Assembly (NCBI GenBank): GCA_009917555.1
Contig: QZDX01000006.1
Location: 1 to 64,000, forward strand
Source: a bacterium 1XD21-13
GTDB lineage: Bacteria > Bacillota > Clostridia > Lachnospirales > Lachnospiraceae
DNA length: 64,000 nt
Reading direction: 5' to 3'
In this document: piece after piece, positions 63,436 through 64,000 of the stretch
How positions within the stretch are numbered: position 1 is the stretch's first letter
Layout of the letters: each line of letters starts with the position of its first letter
Notes under the pieces: model-generated
Databases searched by the model: none
What the model was told of the DNA's origin: nothing
The model's input: only the letters and a program-made list of their open reading frames with translations
Made by a program: the position numbers and the translations under genes

Positions 63436-64000
63436 TTACTTTTTTCTTAAATACAGAGCCTTATCTTTGGCCAGTAGATAAGGTCTCAAATATCCACACA
63501 ACCCGGAAAGCGGAAGAACCTCTTCCAAAATCGGAATTCCTAACTGCTCTATCATATATTTTCTTCTTTTCTCTATTCGTTTCCAAAGTGCCGGATATTG
63601 CTCCTCAATCTGTGTTCTCAGCTCCTTATCTGCCAGCAGTATCCCATCCTCCGCATTGATTCCAGGGTACCCTGGTATTGAGAAAATTATATCCATCTGA
63701 AGCATCATTCCACTTTTTAATACAACAGAAGAAGCTTGATAAAAGGGAGAAGAAACCCATTCCTCTGTTGCTGTTAAATGCCCCGGATTTAAATACCAGC
63801 CAAACGTCTGCTTTGGTACGGCTTCTTCAATCGCTTGATAAATCTCTCCGCCTAAAGCTCCTATGTAAATAGAGGAATACCAGGTTGCCGCCGCCAAAAA
63901 ATATGGCTTTGCCACCTTTTCCATGTATTGCGCCTGTGCATTTGGCAGTTCACTTGTGCTGTTCACCACAATCCCCGCCCTGCAGGTCAAGCCGCCGCGC
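63436..64000 (-). CDS. M24-like peptidase family protein, 5' part beyond window
   Basis: The last ~188 codons of a protein; the frame stays open to the right edge. It contains FSIPGYPGINAEDGILLADKELRTQIEEQYPALWKRIEKRRKYM, a pattern seen in C-terminal parts of some M24 (aminopeptidase P-like) proteins. Metal-ligand motifs cannot be confirmed in this piece. It is upstream of the binding protein in the same direction, separated by 83 bases, so the two may be cotranscribed. Confidence 0.5.
   Translation of the reverse strand, partial: RGGLTCRAGIVVNSTSELPNAQAQYMEKVAKPYFLAAATWYSSIYIGALGGEIYQAIEEAVPKQTFGWYLNPGHLTATEEWVSSPFYQASSVVLKSGMMLQMDIIFSIPGYPGINAEDGILLADKELRTQIEEQYPALWKRIEKRRKYMIEQLGIPILEEVLPLSGLCGYLRPYLLAKDKALYLRKK

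Overview
The window looks like chromosome from a Lachnospiraceae-type (Clostridium cluster XIVa) gut Firmicute. The support is the 16S rRNA 5' end at the left edge, the gene order tsaE-tsaB-rimI-...-rnz-tsaD-ispD, AGGAGG-type ribosome sites, CodY-, PadR-, AgrC/AgrA- and SdpI-type proteins, and peptide and uronate catabolism. Placement below family level is inference. Most genes lie on the minus strand.

Layout: (1) 1-530, start of an rRNA operon with two tRNA-Ser genes and an rRNA-type promoter. (2) 0.6-6.7 kb, a LacI-controlled cluster with an MFS carrier, two related alpha/beta hydrolases and a zinc alcohol dehydrogenase; the dehydrogenase and one hydrolase are each truncated and joined out of frame. 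(3) 6.8-13 kb, housekeeping: ispD, t6A tRNA modification (tsaD, tsaB, tsaE), rnz, rimI, and a split chromate transporter. (4) 13.2-29.4 kb, a CPBP protease, a LytTR response regulator, a peptide-scavenging operon (M28 peptidase, aminotransferase, OppBCDF, OppA, two M24 peptidases) read away from a CodY-like regulator, then an AgrC-like kinase. A palindromic intergenic repeat flanks one M24 gene. (5) 29.5-30.8 kb, a Fic protein with what looks like an antitoxin remnant. (6) 30.8-40.8 kb, an aldonate/hexuronate operon (kdgK, eda, two UxuA-like dehydratases, TRAP transporter, two dehydrogenases) with a strong promoter, an inverted-repeat operator and a divergent IclR regulator. (7) 40.9-50.2 kb, tex, two small membrane proteins, a lysC-(homoserine kinase-like)-hom-ACT operon for threonine/lysine, and prfB with its programmed frameshift. 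(8) 50.3-53.4 kb, a decayed toxin-antitoxin pair and a PadR envelope-stress type operon. (9) 53.9-60.7 kb, an AT-rich accessory island: LMW phosphatase, a three-gene cassette with a TIR/deoxyribosyltransferase-like protein, an SdpI-like membrane protein and an unknown protein, a RelE/Phd pair, gene fragments and an orphan HsdR. (10) 60.7-64 kb, a sugar ABC transporter whose permease gene is cut off after 36 codons at the island edge, plus a partial M24-like gene.

A recurring theme is gene decay by deletion: at least two junctions join two half genes, and several toxin or regulator fragments persist with intact ribosome sites. The strongest candidate for something new is the TIR-like/SdpI-like/unknown cassette at 54.6-56.3 kb, which sits among defence remnants. 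Other points of interest are the CodY-paralogue peptide regulon and the palindromic intergenic repeats. All family assignments come from reading the translations; no database search was run.
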